Made by a program: the position numbers and the translations under genes | The notes under the pieces: model-generated | What the model saw: the letters and a program-made list of their open reading frames with translations, nothing else | The model's database searches: none | What the model was told of the DNA's origin: nothing | Source: Thermoplasmata archaeon | GTDB lineage: Archaea; Thermoplasmatota; Thermoplasmata; Lutacidiplasmatales; UBA184 | Length of the DNA stretch: 41,589 nucleotides | Assembly: GCA_027315455.1 (NCBI GenBank) | Contig: DAHUXZ010000019.1 | Coordinates: forward strand, 1-41,589 | Reading direction: 5' to 3' | Part shown: positions 1 through 8,076 of the stretch, piece by piece | Numbering within the stretch: the stretch's first letter is position 1 | How the letters are laid out: each line of letters starts with the position of its first letter

Positions 1-151
1 CCGAGGACCAGGTGCATCGATGAAGCACAACCACTTCGGTTCGCGCCGCCGAGAGCAACTACTTACGGGATACCACACTCGCGGGGAGGCACGGGCACGC
101 CGCGCCATCCTCTTGAGCCGACCCCGCCTGCCCGGGACCGGGGGGCGGAGC

Positions 152-1645
152 GTGGCCGGAAAGCTGCTGATCGGAGGGGAATGGGTCGAGGCCGAGGGCG
201 GTGCGACGCGGCCCGTCCTGAGCCCCTACGACGGGAAGGAGATCGCCGCCGTGGCGAACGGCACGCGCGAGGACGCCCGGCGGGCCGTGGACGCGGCGCG
301 GGAGGCGTTCGACCGGGGTCCGTGGCCGAAGCTCCCGCCGAAGTCGCGGGCCGAGGTGCTCCTCAAGGCCGCGCGTCTCCTCCAGGAGCGGGCGACGGAG
401 CTCGCCGAGCTCGAGAGCCGCAACCAGGGCAAGACGATCAAGCAGGCCGCTGACGCCGACCTCCCCTTCTGCATCGACAATCTCGTGTTCTACGCGGGCG
501 CCGCCCGCACGCTGGACGCGCGCAGCCCGAGCGAGTTCACGGGCGATGGCACGACGTTCTTCCGGCGCGAGCCGGTCGGCGTCGTGGCGACGATCACTCC
601 CTGGAACTACCCGATCATGATGGCGATCTGGAAGGTCGCTCCGGCGCTGGCCGTCGGCAACAGCGTCGTCCTTAAGCCGGCCAGCTGGACCCCGCTTACC
701 TCGCTCGAGCTCGGCCGGGTCTTCCTGGACGCGGGCCTGCCGCCCGGGGTCCTCAACGTCGTGACCGGTCCCGGGGAGGTCGTCGGCGACGAGCTGACCC
801 GGCACGCGAAGGTCGACATGGTCGCCCTGACCGGCGACACCGCGACGGGCCGGACGATCATGGCGGCGGCGAGCGCGACGGTCAAGCGGGTCCAGCTCGA
901 GCTCGGGGGCAAGGCGCCGTTCGTCGTCTTCGAGGACGCCGACCTGGGTGCCGCCGTCGAGGGGGCCATCGTCGGCGGGTTCGTCAACGGCGGCCAGGAC
1001 TGCACGGCGGCGACGCGCCTGCTCCTGCACGCGAGCGTGCGGGACCGGTTCCTCACGCACCTCCTCGCGCGGGTCCGGACGATCCGGATGGGCGACCCGC
1101 TCTCCCGGGGCACGGATCTGGGTCCGCTCGTCCACCGGTCGCACCAGACGAAGGTCCTCGACTGGGTCGCGCGGGGCGTGGCCGACGGGGCGAAGCTCGA
1201 AGCCGGCGGCGGCGCCGGGACCGGCCCCCTCGCCGCGGGGGCGTTCGTCGCCCCGACGGTCCTCTCCGGGGTCGCGCCGGACATGGCGATCGCGCAGAAG
1301 GAGGTCTTCGGCCCCGTGCTCGACGTGATGACGTTCACCACGTTCGACGAGGCGATCGAGATCGCGAACGGCGTCGAGTACGGCCTCGCGGCGAGCGTCT
1401 GGACCCGCGACGTCCGCACGGCGCTCCGGGCGGCCCACGCCCTCCGCTTCGGGGACGTCTGGGTCAACGACCACCTCCCCCTCGGCTCCGAGACCCCCCA
1501 CGGCGGGATGAAGCAGTCCGGGTTCGGCAAGGACCTCGGCACCGACTCCCTCGCCGACTACACCGTCCTCAAGAACATCTACGTCGACCTGACCGGCCAG
1601 ACCCGGAAGGGCTGGCACTACACCGTCTACGGGGACCCCGCGTAG
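152..1645 (+). CDS. NAD(P)-dependent aldehyde dehydrogenase, aminobutyraldehyde/betaine-aldehyde type
   Basis: This enzyme oxidises an aldehyde to the acid with NAD(P)+ in the cytoplasm. The 497-residue product is of normal family length. It shows the TPWNYP cofactor-domain motif, general-base Glu250 in LELGGK and nucleophile Cys284 in GGQDCT. The C-terminal ETPHGGMKQSGFGKD and DYTVLKN segments resemble 4-aminobutyraldehyde dehydrogenase (PatD) and betaine-aldehyde dehydrogenase more than succinate-semialdehyde enzymes. I chose the GTG at 152, preceded by GGCGGAG. The open frame runs back to an ATG at 20, but the extra 44 Arg-rich residues do not look like this family, whose conserved start (LLIGGEWV) begins just after the GTG. 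A second dehydrogenase follows at once and an aminotransferase lies beyond, which suggests amine or GABA breakdown. The exact substrate is inferred. Confidence 0.9.
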   Translation: MAGKLLIGGEWVEAEGGATRPVLSPYDGKEIAAVANGTREDARRAVDAAREAFDRGPWPKLPPKSRAEVLLKAARLLQERATELAELESRNQGKTIKQAADADLPFCIDNLVFYAGAARTLDARSPSEFTGDGTTFFRREPVGVVATITPWNYPIMMAIWKVAPALAVGNSVVLKPASWTPLTSLELGRVFLDAGLPPGVLNVVTGPGEVVGDELTRHAKVDMVALTGDTATGRTIMAAASATVKRVQLELGGKAPFVVFEDADLGAAVEGAIVGGFVNGGQDCTAATRLLLHASVRDRFLTHLLARVRTIRMGDPLSRGTDLGPLVHRSHQTKVLDWVARGVADGAKLEAGGGAGTGPLAAGAFVAPTVLSGVAPDMAIAQKEVFGPVLDVMTFTTFDEAIEIANGVEYGLAASVWTRDVRTALRAAHALRFGDVWVNDHLPLGSETPHGGMKQSGFGKDLGTDSLADYTVLKNIYVDLTGQTRKGWHYTVYGDPA

Positions 1646-1690
1646 AAGGCCGCCACGATCGAGGGGATCCCCCGGGACGGGCGGGCGCGG

Positions 1691-3136
1691 CTGTTCATCG
1701 GCGGGGCCGCGCAGGAACCGACCGGCGGTGCCTACCAGCCGATCACCGACCCCTCGACCGGGGAACGGCTCGGCCTCGTCGCGGTCGGCACGGCCGACGA
1801 TGCCGCGCGGGCCGTCGATGCCGCTGCGGCCGTGGCGGAGACGTGGGGAGCCACGCCCGGCCACGAACGGGCCCGGCTCCTTCGCGCCGTCGCCGAGCGC
1901 CTGCGCGCGGACCGGGAGGTGATGGCCCGCCTCATCGCCTCGGAGGTGGGCAAGCCGATCGTCGACGCCCGGGTGGAGGTCGACCGCGCGAGCCAGGTCT
2001 TCGACTTCTCCGCCGAGGAGATCCGCCACCTGACCGGCGAGAGCTTCCCGGCCGACGCCTACGCCCTGCCGGCCGGGAACGACCGTCGGTTCCTCTTCTC
2101 CGTCCGGGACCCGATGGGCGTCGTGGTCGCGATCAGCCCGTTCAACTTCCCGCTCAACCTCCTCGCCCACAAGGTCGCCCCGGCCCTCGCCGCGGGCGAC
2201 CCCGTCGTCGCGAAGCCGACGAGCGCCGCCCCGTTCACCGCCCTGCGCCTCGCCGAGCACGCCCAGGCCGCCGGCCTGCCGCCGGGGGTCCTCAACGTCG
2301 TCCTCGGCCCCGGGGGGAGCGTCGGGGGTGCCCTCATCGAACACCCGGCGACGCGCCTCGTCACGTTCACCGGCTCGACGGAGGTGGGGAAGGGGATCGC
2401 CGAGCGCGCCGGACGGCACGCGAAGCGCCTCATCCTCGAGATGGGCGGGCTCGACCCGTTCGTCGTCCTCGAGGACGCTCCGATCGGGCCGACGGCCGCC
2501 GCCGCCGTCCGCGGCGCGTTCACCTATTCCGGCCAGGTCTGCACCGCCTCGAAGCGGCTGCTGGTGGCGAGCGGGGTCGCGGACGCGTTCGCCCGCGAGG
2601 TCGCCAAGCGCGCCTCCGAGCTCCGGGTCGGCCCGGCGCTCGACGAGCGGACCCAGGTCGGCCCGGTGATCGACGCGGGCGCGATCGAGCGCCTCGACCG
2701 CCTGGTCGGGGATGCCGTCGGCCGCTCGGCACGGCTGCTCACCGGTGGGGGGCGCGCCGGGGGACCGGGGCACTTCTACCGGCCGACGGTGCTGGACGCC
2801 GTACCGGCCGAAGCCGCCGTCGCCCGCGAGGAGCCGTTCGGCCCTGTCGTGCCGATCCTCCGCTTCGACCACGACGAGGACGCGGTCCGTCTCGCGAACG
2901 GGACCCCGTTCGGACTGCAGGCGTCGGTCTACACGAACGACCTTCGGCGCGCGTTCAGGCTCGCGAAGCAGATCCGGGCCGGCGGCGTCCACGTCAACGA
3001 CCCGACGACGCTGCGCTGGGACGCCCTCCCGTTCGGGGGCATCAAGGAGAGCGGCCTCGGCCGGGAGGGGATCCGCTACGCCATGCTCGAGATGACCGAG
3101 GTCAAGCTCATCTCGGTCAACTTCGATCCCTCGTGA
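1691..3136 (+). CDS. Aldehyde dehydrogenase, lactaldehyde/semialdehyde type (start codon uncertain)
   Basis: A second NAD(P)-dependent aldehyde dehydrogenase. With a start at 1691 it has 481 residues, Glu250 in LEMGG and Cys284 in GQVCTA. The SPFNFPLN motif and the C-terminal PFGGIKESGLGREG, then EMTEVK, place it near archaeal lactaldehyde (CofA-like), non-phosphorylating GAPDH and succinate-semialdehyde enzymes. Conserved N-terminal sequence (FIGGAAQEP, then PITDPSTGERLG) lies upstream of the first GTG in frame (1832), so starting there would remove about 47 conserved residues. Between the previous gene's TAG (1643-1645) and the conserved part there is no ATG, GTG or TTG in frame. CTG at 1691 is the best-placed candidate. 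It probably works with the upstream dehydrogenase, perhaps as the semialdehyde-to-acid step after the nearby aminotransferase. Confidence 0.88.
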   Translation: MFIGGAAQEPTGGAYQPITDPSTGERLGLVAVGTADDAARAVDAAAAVAETWGATPGHERARLLRAVAERLRADREVMARLIASEVGKPIVDARVEVDRASQVFDFSAEEIRHLTGESFPADAYALPAGNDRRFLFSVRDPMGVVVAISPFNFPLNLLAHKVAPALAAGDPVVAKPTSAAPFTALRLAEHAQAAGLPPGVLNVVLGPGGSVGGALIEHPATRLVTFTGSTEVGKGIAERAGRHAKRLILEMGGLDPFVVLEDAPIGPTAAAAVRGAFTYSGQVCTASKRLLVASGVADAFAREVAKRASELRVGPALDERTQVGPVIDAGAIERLDRLVGDAVGRSARLLTGGGRAGGPGHFYRPTVLDAVPAEAAVAREEPFGPVVPILRFDHDEDAVRLANGTPFGLQASVYTNDLRRAFRLAKQIRAGGVHVNDPTTLRWDALPFGGIKESGLGREGIRYAMLEMTEVKLISVNFDPS

Positions 3137-3373
3137 GGTACGCCGAACCGGGCCGTCGTGGCCCGGTCGGCTGCCCCGGCCCCGGCGACGCGGGGACGGG
3201 GGGGCGAACGCGCATCGGCCGCGGCCCGTAGGCCGCCTGGTGCACCCGCTGCGTCCGCTCCGGGACGTCGGCGGCCGTTGCAACCGCCCACGTCCGGGCT
3301 CGGTCCGACATCCCGAGGATAGGGAGAGCCGTTCCCCTACTTAGTCCATTGAACGCTTAACCGGCTAATCCGG

Positions 3374-4219
3374 CTAATTGCGGCGCCGCCCGAACAGCCG
3401 GAGGGCGAGCCGTCCCTGGTCGGTAAGGCGCACCCGGCCGCGCGCCCCGACGGCGTCGCTCGATACGAACCCCCAGCGGCTCTCGAGCGGGACGAGGCGC
3501 GTCCGGAGGCGGCTGTGCTGCGACTGGGGCGTGGGGACACGGCCGGCCGGGTCCCCCGGGGCCGGCCGGTCGAGCCCGAGCTCCCGGATCAGCTCGCGCT
3601 TGCGGAGCGTCCCCCCGCGCCGCTCGAGCGCCTCGAGCAGCTCGACGAGCTCCGGAGCCGGGGCGCGCAGCTCGTAGACGGAGACGGGGTCGATCCGCCC
3701 GACGACGTCGTTGACGGGACGCACCCGGGGGGTGAGCCCCGAGTACCAGGCCCGGGTGACCTGGGCGTAGTACGCCTCGCCCCGCCAGAGCATGCAGGCG
3801 AGCGTGCCGGCGATCGCGGTGATCTTCGTCCCCGTCGAGACGTTGACGCGGATCGGGACGACGCCCGCGGCGTGGCGGTCCTCGCGCCGCTCCCGCTCGA
3901 AGATAGCGCGGAGGGCGCCGAGGGCGCCGAAGACGTCCCAGATCTCGGTCCGCTCGACGCGGACGTCGACCGGGGGGCGCGCTCGCGCGAGCCGCCGGAC
4001 GACCTCGTCGACGAACGGCCGGGCCGCGTCGTCCCCCGACCGCGTCAGGAGGTAGGCCCGGTCCGCCCGCTCGGAAAGGATCGGCTCGGTGACCCGCTCG
4101 ACCTCGAAGCCGACGGGAGCGATGTGGATGCGGGCATGCGGGTCGCCGTCGGGGAACGGCCGCGCCGCCGGGGTCGACGGCCGCCGCCTGGATGTGGACC
4201 CCGCGCGCCGGGACGGCAA
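3374..4219 (-). CDS. HFX_2341/DUF6293-type regulator: CARF-like sensor plus winged helix
   Basis: A probable transcription regulator of 281 residues. Residues about 30-175 resemble the haloarchaeal HFX_2341 family: IHIAPVGFEVERV, then ADRAYLL, then VNVSTGTKITAIAGTLACML. This pattern belongs to the Rossmann-like, CARF-related sensor fold, and the Ser-Thr-Gly-Thr-Lys stretch is the likely ligand loop. The C-terminal part (about 185-281; LVELLEALERRGG, RKRELIRELG, then QSQHSRLRTRL) looks like a winged helix-turn-helix. The start is TTG at 4219, 12 bp after the aminotransferase stop, so the two are likely cotranscribed. No ATG or GTG lies in frame before the conserved domain. The ligand is unknown: a cyclic nucleotide or a metabolite of the adjacent enzymes are both possible. 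The family call is from memory of the motif pattern. Confidence 0.72.
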   Translation of the reverse strand: MPSRRAGSTSRRRPSTPAARPFPDGDPHARIHIAPVGFEVERVTEPILSERADRAYLLTRSGDDAARPFVDEVVRRLARARPPVDVRVERTEIWDVFGALGALRAIFERERREDRHAAGVVPIRVNVSTGTKITAIAGTLACMLWRGEAYYAQVTRAWYSGLTPRVRPVNDVVGRIDPVSVYELRAPAPELVELLEALERRGGTLRKRELIRELGLDRPAPGDPAGRVPTPQSQHSRLRTRLVPLESRWGFVSSDAVGARGRVRLTDQGRLALRLFGRRRN

Positions 4220-4231
4220 CGAAGTTCCCGC

Positions 4232-5722
4232 CTACGGAAGGTTGCGCCCGGGGGGCGGGGGAGGATGCGGCGTATGGACGGGGGGAGGGATATCGGGGAA
4301 CGGGGCCGGTTCCCGGGCGGGAAGGCCCGGGCCGCGGCGCACGGCCGCCGCGGCCGCCGGCGGCCCCTCGAGGACCGTCAGTGCCTGGTCGAAAAGCCCG
4401 AGCCCACGGGCGAGGAGGGGTTCCTCGATGACGAGCGGGGCCATGAACCTGAGGACCTGGTCGTACGCCCCGCAGGTGTGCATAAGGAGGCCGGAGAGGA
4501 GCAGCTGCCGGCGCATCTCGCGCGCGCGCTCGCCCCAGGGGGTCCGGTGGGCCGGGTCCGAGACGAACTCGAGCCCGATCATGAACCCCTTGCCCCGCAC
4601 GTCGCCGATCGACGGGTGGCGGTCGGCGATCTCGCGGAACTCGCGGAGGAGGGTCGCGCCACGCTCGCGTACCCGGTCCAGGATCGGCTCGTCCCTGAGG
4701 ATGCGCAGCACCTCGGTCCCGACGGCGAGGGCGAGCGGGTTCGCCCGGTACGTTCCGAGGTGAAAGCCCGGGGGCAGCTCGCGGCCGAGGTCGTCCCGGT
4801 AGGCGATCATCGAGACCGGGATCCCGCCGCCGATCGTCTTCGCGATGCAGAGGATGTCGGGAGTGACCCCGCTGTGCTCGACGCACCAGAGCCGCCCGGT
4901 CCGACCGAGGCCGGTCTGGATCTCGTCGACGATCAGGAGCAGCCCATGCCGGTCGCAGAACTCCCGCAGCGCCGGGAGGAAGTCGTCCGGCGGGACGACG
5001 TACCCCCCTTCGCCGAGGATCGGCTCGACGAGCACGGCGCCGACCTCGTCGACGCCCGAGTACGGGTCGGCGAGCAGGCTCTCGAGGTAGCGGATCGTCG
5101 CGGCGCTCGACCCGTCGCCCAGCACCGGGCGGTACGGGTTCGGGTACGGCACCCGGACGACCTGGGCGCCGTGGAACGCCGTCGTCTCGTGGTAGCGCCG
5201 GCCGCTCGTGAGGTTCGCCGCACCCCCGTGCACGCCGTGGTAGGCGCCGGAGAAGGCGATCACCCCATGGCGCCGGGTGACGAACTCGGCGACGTTGACC
5301 GCCGTCTCGACGGCATCCCCGCCGGTCACGGTGAACAGGATACGGGCATGGCCGCGCAGGCGACCCGGAAGCATCGCGTTCAGCGTCTCGAGGAACTCGA
5401 TGCGCGCCTCGGTCGGTACCTCGAGGGCGTGCCAGACCTTCCGCGACTGCGCCGCCAGCGCCGCCTCGAGCCGCGGGTGGCGGTGGCCGAGATTGAGGAC
5501 CGAGACGCCGGCGACCCAGTCGATGTAGCGGTTGCCGTCGACGTCCTCGATCGTCGAGCCCCGGGCCTCGGCGATCGCGAGCGGGAAGTGCCGCGCGTAG
5601 ACGACCGCCTCGGTCTCGAGGCGCCGCTGCACGTCGAGAAGGCGCCGGGAGTTCGGTCCGGGCGGGGGCACCCGGATGCGGGGAGCGTCTAGGAAGCTTC
5701 CGGAGGAAGGGGCATCGGTCAC
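4232..5722 (-). CDS. Class-III pyridoxal-phosphate aminotransferase, 4-aminobutyrate type
   Basis: Transfers an amino group from an omega-amino acid to a 2-oxo acid, using PLP, in the cytoplasm. The 496-residue protein has the class-III signature: IVDEIQTGLGRTG with PLP-contacting Asp266, and Lys295 (IAKTIGGG) as Schiff-base lysine. The N-terminal DVDGNRYIDWVAG and GHRHP motifs also fit. Archaeal relatives are annotated as GABA, acetylornithine or diaminobutyrate aminotransferases, and some members are amino-acid racemases, so substrate is open. The GTG start at 5722 is preceded by GGAGA at about 8 bp. The open frame extends 54 residues further upstream, but that part is low-complexity. Adjacent aldehyde dehydrogenases support GABA or a related omega-amino acid. 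The CARF-like regulator gene follows 12 bp downstream. Confidence 0.88.
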   Translation of the reverse strand: MTDAPSSGSFLDAPRIRVPPPGPNSRRLLDVQRRLETEAVVYARHFPLAIAEARGSTIEDVDGNRYIDWVAGVSVLNLGHRHPRLEAALAAQSRKVWHALEVPTEARIEFLETLNAMLPGRLRGHARILFTVTGGDAVETAVNVAEFVTRRHGVIAFSGAYHGVHGGAANLTSGRRYHETTAFHGAQVVRVPYPNPYRPVLGDGSSAATIRYLESLLADPYSGVDEVGAVLVEPILGEGGYVVPPDDFLPALREFCDRHGLLLIVDEIQTGLGRTGRLWCVEHSGVTPDILCIAKTIGGGIPVSMIAYRDDLGRELPPGFHLGTYRANPLALAVGTEVLRILRDEPILDRVRERGATLLREFREIADRHPSIGDVRGKGFMIGLEFVSDPAHRTPWGERAREMRRQLLLSGLLMHTCGAYDQVLRFMAPLVIEEPLLARGLGLFDQALTVLEGPPAAAAAVRRGPGLPAREPAPFPDIPPPVHTPHPPPPPGRNLP

Positions 5723-5835
5723 GGTCCGTCTCCGGGGCCGCGGGGGCCCTGGGCGCGGCCAATGGGGTTCCCCGCTCTTGAGTATTTGCCGAAGGCCCGG
5801 CCGGTCGCGAGGGGGGACGCCGAGTCCGGCAACGA

Positions 5836-5844
5836 CTATCTTTG
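5836..5844 (+). promoter_or_regulatory. Probable archaeal TATA box for the amidohydrolase gene
   Basis: CTATCTTTG is an A/T-rich island in GC-rich DNA, centred about 31 bp before the GTG at 5872. That spacing would give a transcript with almost no leader. A GGGGGAGAG stretch also precedes the GTG, so a short Shine-Dalgarno leader is possible. Confidence 0.4.
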
Positions 5845-5871
5845 CGACCGGCTTGGGACCGGGGGGGAGAG

Positions 5872-6726
5872 GTGGGCGCTCCACGGGACCTCCGGTTCGA
5901 CGTCCACCTCCACCTGAGCCGCTACTGGCCGGACCTCCCGACGAACTCCTACCGTTCCGGGCTCGACTTCACCGTCCGGGGGCTCCTCGCCGAAATGGAC
6001 CTCGCCCACATCGGAGCGGGGATCCTCCTGCCGATCCACGGGGCCCCGAGCGTTGAAGAGACGCTGCGGGAGGGGGAGGAGCTCGCCGTCGCGAGCGATG
6101 GCCGGCTGCTCCGTACCTCGACCGTCAACCCGACGCTCGGCGCCGAGGAGGTCGCGCGGGCCGTGGCGCTGTGGGAGACGACCGGCGACCTCGCGGCGAT
6201 CAAGCTGTTCCCCGGGTACTTCCCCTTCTACCCCCACGACGCCCGCCTCGACCCGGTCTACGAGTTCGCGCATCGGCAAAACGTGCCGGTCATGGTCCAC
6301 CAGGGCGACACGTTGGACCGACGGGGCCTCGTGAAGTACGCGCGTCCGGTCGAGCTGGACGAGGTCGCGGTCCGCTACCGCGACGTGCGCTTCGTCCTCT
6401 GCCACTTCGGCAACCCGTGGATGGAGGAGGCGAGCGAGATCGTCTACAAGAACGAGAACGTCTACGTCGACACCTCCGGCCTCCTCCCGCCCCCGCGCGT
6501 GCCCCACTTCGCCTCCGCCGTGGCCCGGACCGTCGACCGCCTCGCGGACGCGATCGCGTTCATCGGCGACGTCGACCGGATCCTCTACGGCTCCGACTGG
6601 CCGCTCGAGTCGCTCCCGACGGCCGTCAGCCTCATCGAGTCGCTCGACCTCGCGGCGGAGGAGAAGGAGCTCCTCCTGGGAGGGAACGCCCGCCGCCTCT
6701 TCCGGCTCCCAAGGTCCGGCGCGTAG
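5872..6726 (+). CDS. Amidohydrolase-related TIM-barrel metal-dependent hydrolase
   Basis: A 284-residue member of the amidohydrolase-2 family (metal-dependent hydrolases and decarboxylases with a TIM barrel). Visible metal and active-site elements, in order: His12-x-His14 (DVHLHL), a Lys-containing strand (AIKLFPGY), HQGDT, LCHFGNPW, and the terminal YGSDWP aspartate. These match the usual HxH, H, H, D pattern. Family members cleave C-N, C-O or C-C bonds in small cyclic or aromatic acids, and the substrate cannot be told here. The GTG at 5872 was chosen because GGGGGAGAG precedes it and a TATA-like box sits at the right distance. A TTG at 5842 in frame would overlap that box. It is divergent from the aminotransferase operon and upstream of the reductase gene. 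Confidence 0.82.
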   Translation: MGAPRDLRFDVHLHLSRYWPDLPTNSYRSGLDFTVRGLLAEMDLAHIGAGILLPIHGAPSVEETLREGEELAVASDGRLLRTSTVNPTLGAEEVARAVALWETTGDLAAIKLFPGYFPFYPHDARLDPVYEFAHRQNVPVMVHQGDTLDRRGLVKYARPVELDEVAVRYRDVRFVLCHFGNPWMEEASEIVYKNENVYVDTSGLLPPPRVPHFASAVARTVDRLADAIAFIGDVDRILYGSDWPLESLPTAVSLIESLDLAAEEKELLLGGNARRLFRLPRSGA

Positions 6727-6840
6727 CCCCCTTGCCCGGCGTGCCGCGGGCTTGCACCGCCCGCAAGGGGCCCGCCGGCCGAAGCTTCAATACGCCCGGC
6801 GCGTCGAGCGACCGGCCGCCGCGAGGGCGGCCCGACGGTC

Positions 6841-7782
6841 ATGCGCCGTACCCTGGCCCGGTCGCTGGAGCGGCGACCGCTGTTCTTCGAGCCCGTTCCG
6901 CCGAGCGCCCGGGCGACCCCCGCCCGCATCCTCGCCTACGTGTCCGACCTCACGGCGCGCCTCGCCGCCGTCCCGCGCCTCGACGCCGCGGACATTCCCG
7001 AGCTCGTCGACGAGAACCATGACGGGCGTCCGTACTACCGCAGCGGCGACACCCGGGCCTTTGCGCGCACGATCGCGGAGCGCTCGGGGCTCGAGGTCGT
7101 GGTCAACAAGGTCGTCGCCCACCTCCCCTCGGCCGACGCGCTCGCCGGCTGGGCCCGCGAGTCGGTGGAGCGGGGCTGTCCGCACCTCGTCCTCGTCGGC
7201 GGGTCGAGCCGCTATATCCCCTACCCGGGCCCCACCGTCCTCGAGGCGAACCGGGTCGTCCGTCCCGTCCTCGAGCCGGTCGGAGGACTGCTCGGCAACA
7301 TCGCGATCCCGCAGCGTACGGGGGAGGCGCACCGCATGCTCGGCAAGACCCGGGCCGGCGCGGCGTTCTTCACGACGCAGATCCTCTTCGACTCGGAGAG
7401 CGTGCTTCGGCTCGCCCGGGAGTACGAGGGCCTCTGCCGTCAGGCCGGCCGCCCTCCCGCCGCCCTCCTCCTCAGCGTGGCCCCCTTGGCCGACGACGGG
7501 GACGCCGAGTTCGTCCGCTGGCTGGGCGCGGACATCCCCGAGTCGGCCGAGCGGGCCATCCTGAACGGCGACGAGGCGGGGGCCGCGGCCCGCTCGATCG
7601 CCCACGCGCTCAAGATCTGGGGCGAGGTCGTCGACGGCGCGGCCCACGACGGGCTCGAGATGGCCCTGGGCATCAACGTCGAGCAGATCACCCAACGCCA
7701 CCTCGGTTCCGCGATCGAGATGCTGCAGGCGTTCGCGACGGCGATCGACGGGGACCCGCCCGGTCCACCGGCCGTTGAGTAG
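6841..7782 (+). CDS. metF: Methylenetetrahydrofolate reductase-like flavoprotein
   Basis: A 313-residue protein related to 5,10-methylenetetrahydrofolate reductase, an FAD-containing TIM barrel that makes methyl-tetrahydrofolate (or uses another one-carbon carrier) for methionine synthesis or C1 metabolism. Supporting segments: ELVDENHDGRPYYR near residue 50, a central HLVLVGGSS strand, GNIAIPQR, then RMLGKTRAGAAFFTTQILFD, the conserved flavin/substrate face of MetF-like proteins. The N-terminal FFEPVPPS replaces the usual FE.FPP motif. It is close to the shorter, atypical branch rather than E. coli MetF, so the electron donor and pterin are uncertain. The ATG at 6841 follows the amidohydrolase stop by 114 bp, with a weak A/T-rich stretch (TTCAATA) about 50 bp upstream. 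Confidence 0.8.
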   Translation: MRRTLARSLERRPLFFEPVPPSARATPARILAYVSDLTARLAAVPRLDAADIPELVDENHDGRPYYRSGDTRAFARTIAERSGLEVVVNKVVAHLPSADALAGWARESVERGCPHLVLVGGSSRYIPYPGPTVLEANRVVRPVLEPVGGLLGNIAIPQRTGEAHRMLGKTRAGAAFFTTQILFDSESVLRLAREYEGLCRQAGRPPAALLLSVAPLADDGDAEFVRWLGADIPESAERAILNGDEAGAAARSIAHALKIWGEVVDGAAHDGLEMALGINVEQITQRHLGSAIEMLQAFATAIDGDPPGPPAVE

Positions 7783-7827
7783 GTGCGGCGCCGGCGCCGC
7801 GGACGGGGCCGAAGGCACGCCGCCGCC

Positions 7828-7998
7828 TCAGGGGACGGTGCGATGATGGCGCGCCCATACCCTCCCGTCCAGCCGCCGAGTGCTCCCACCCCCCACGTCG
7901 ACGGGCGGGACCCCCTCCTCGCGAACCCACTGCCGGATCTCGCTGGCCCCTGCGGTCCCCTCGTACACGCGGCGCATCGCCCAGTAGCCACTCTCCAT
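7828..7998 (-). CDS. Possible small protein, 56 residues, unknown
   Basis: A short ATG-initiated frame with strong G/C preference at third codon positions. It begins MESGYWAMRRVYEG and continues with a charged stretch (SEIRQWVREEG) that could be a helix. It lies 79 bp downstream of the secreted glycosidase gene on the same strand, in an otherwise empty 294-bp gap (7783-8076). I recognise no family and see no ribosome-binding site. The last 20 residues are Arg/Gly-rich and less convincing. In DNA this GC-rich the third-position bias is only weak support. Confidence 0.3.
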   Translation of the reverse strand: MESGYWAMRRVYEGTAGASEIRQWVREEGVPPVDVGGGSTRRLDGRVWARHHRTVP

Positions 7999-8076
7999 GG
8001 TCGTCCCTCGACCGCCACAGGGCGTGGACCGCCTAGGGGAACGCGCCGCCGTCCGACGCCGTCGTTCGACGGCCGT

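Noticed and set aside
59-3283. Very long open frame on the minus strand opposite both aldehyde dehydrogenases
   Set aside because: Arg/Asp/Gly/Pro-rich translation with no domain; typical antisense shadow in GC-rich DNA, and both plus-strand genes have complete active sites.
3361-3378. Tandem CCGGCTAAT repeat at the end of the regulator gene
   Set aside because: Only two copies of 9 bp that partly encode the regulator's C terminus; no further structure.
3515-5692. 725-residue plus-strand open frame opposite the aminotransferase and regulator
   Set aside because: Low-complexity charged translation; the minus-strand genes are clearly real.
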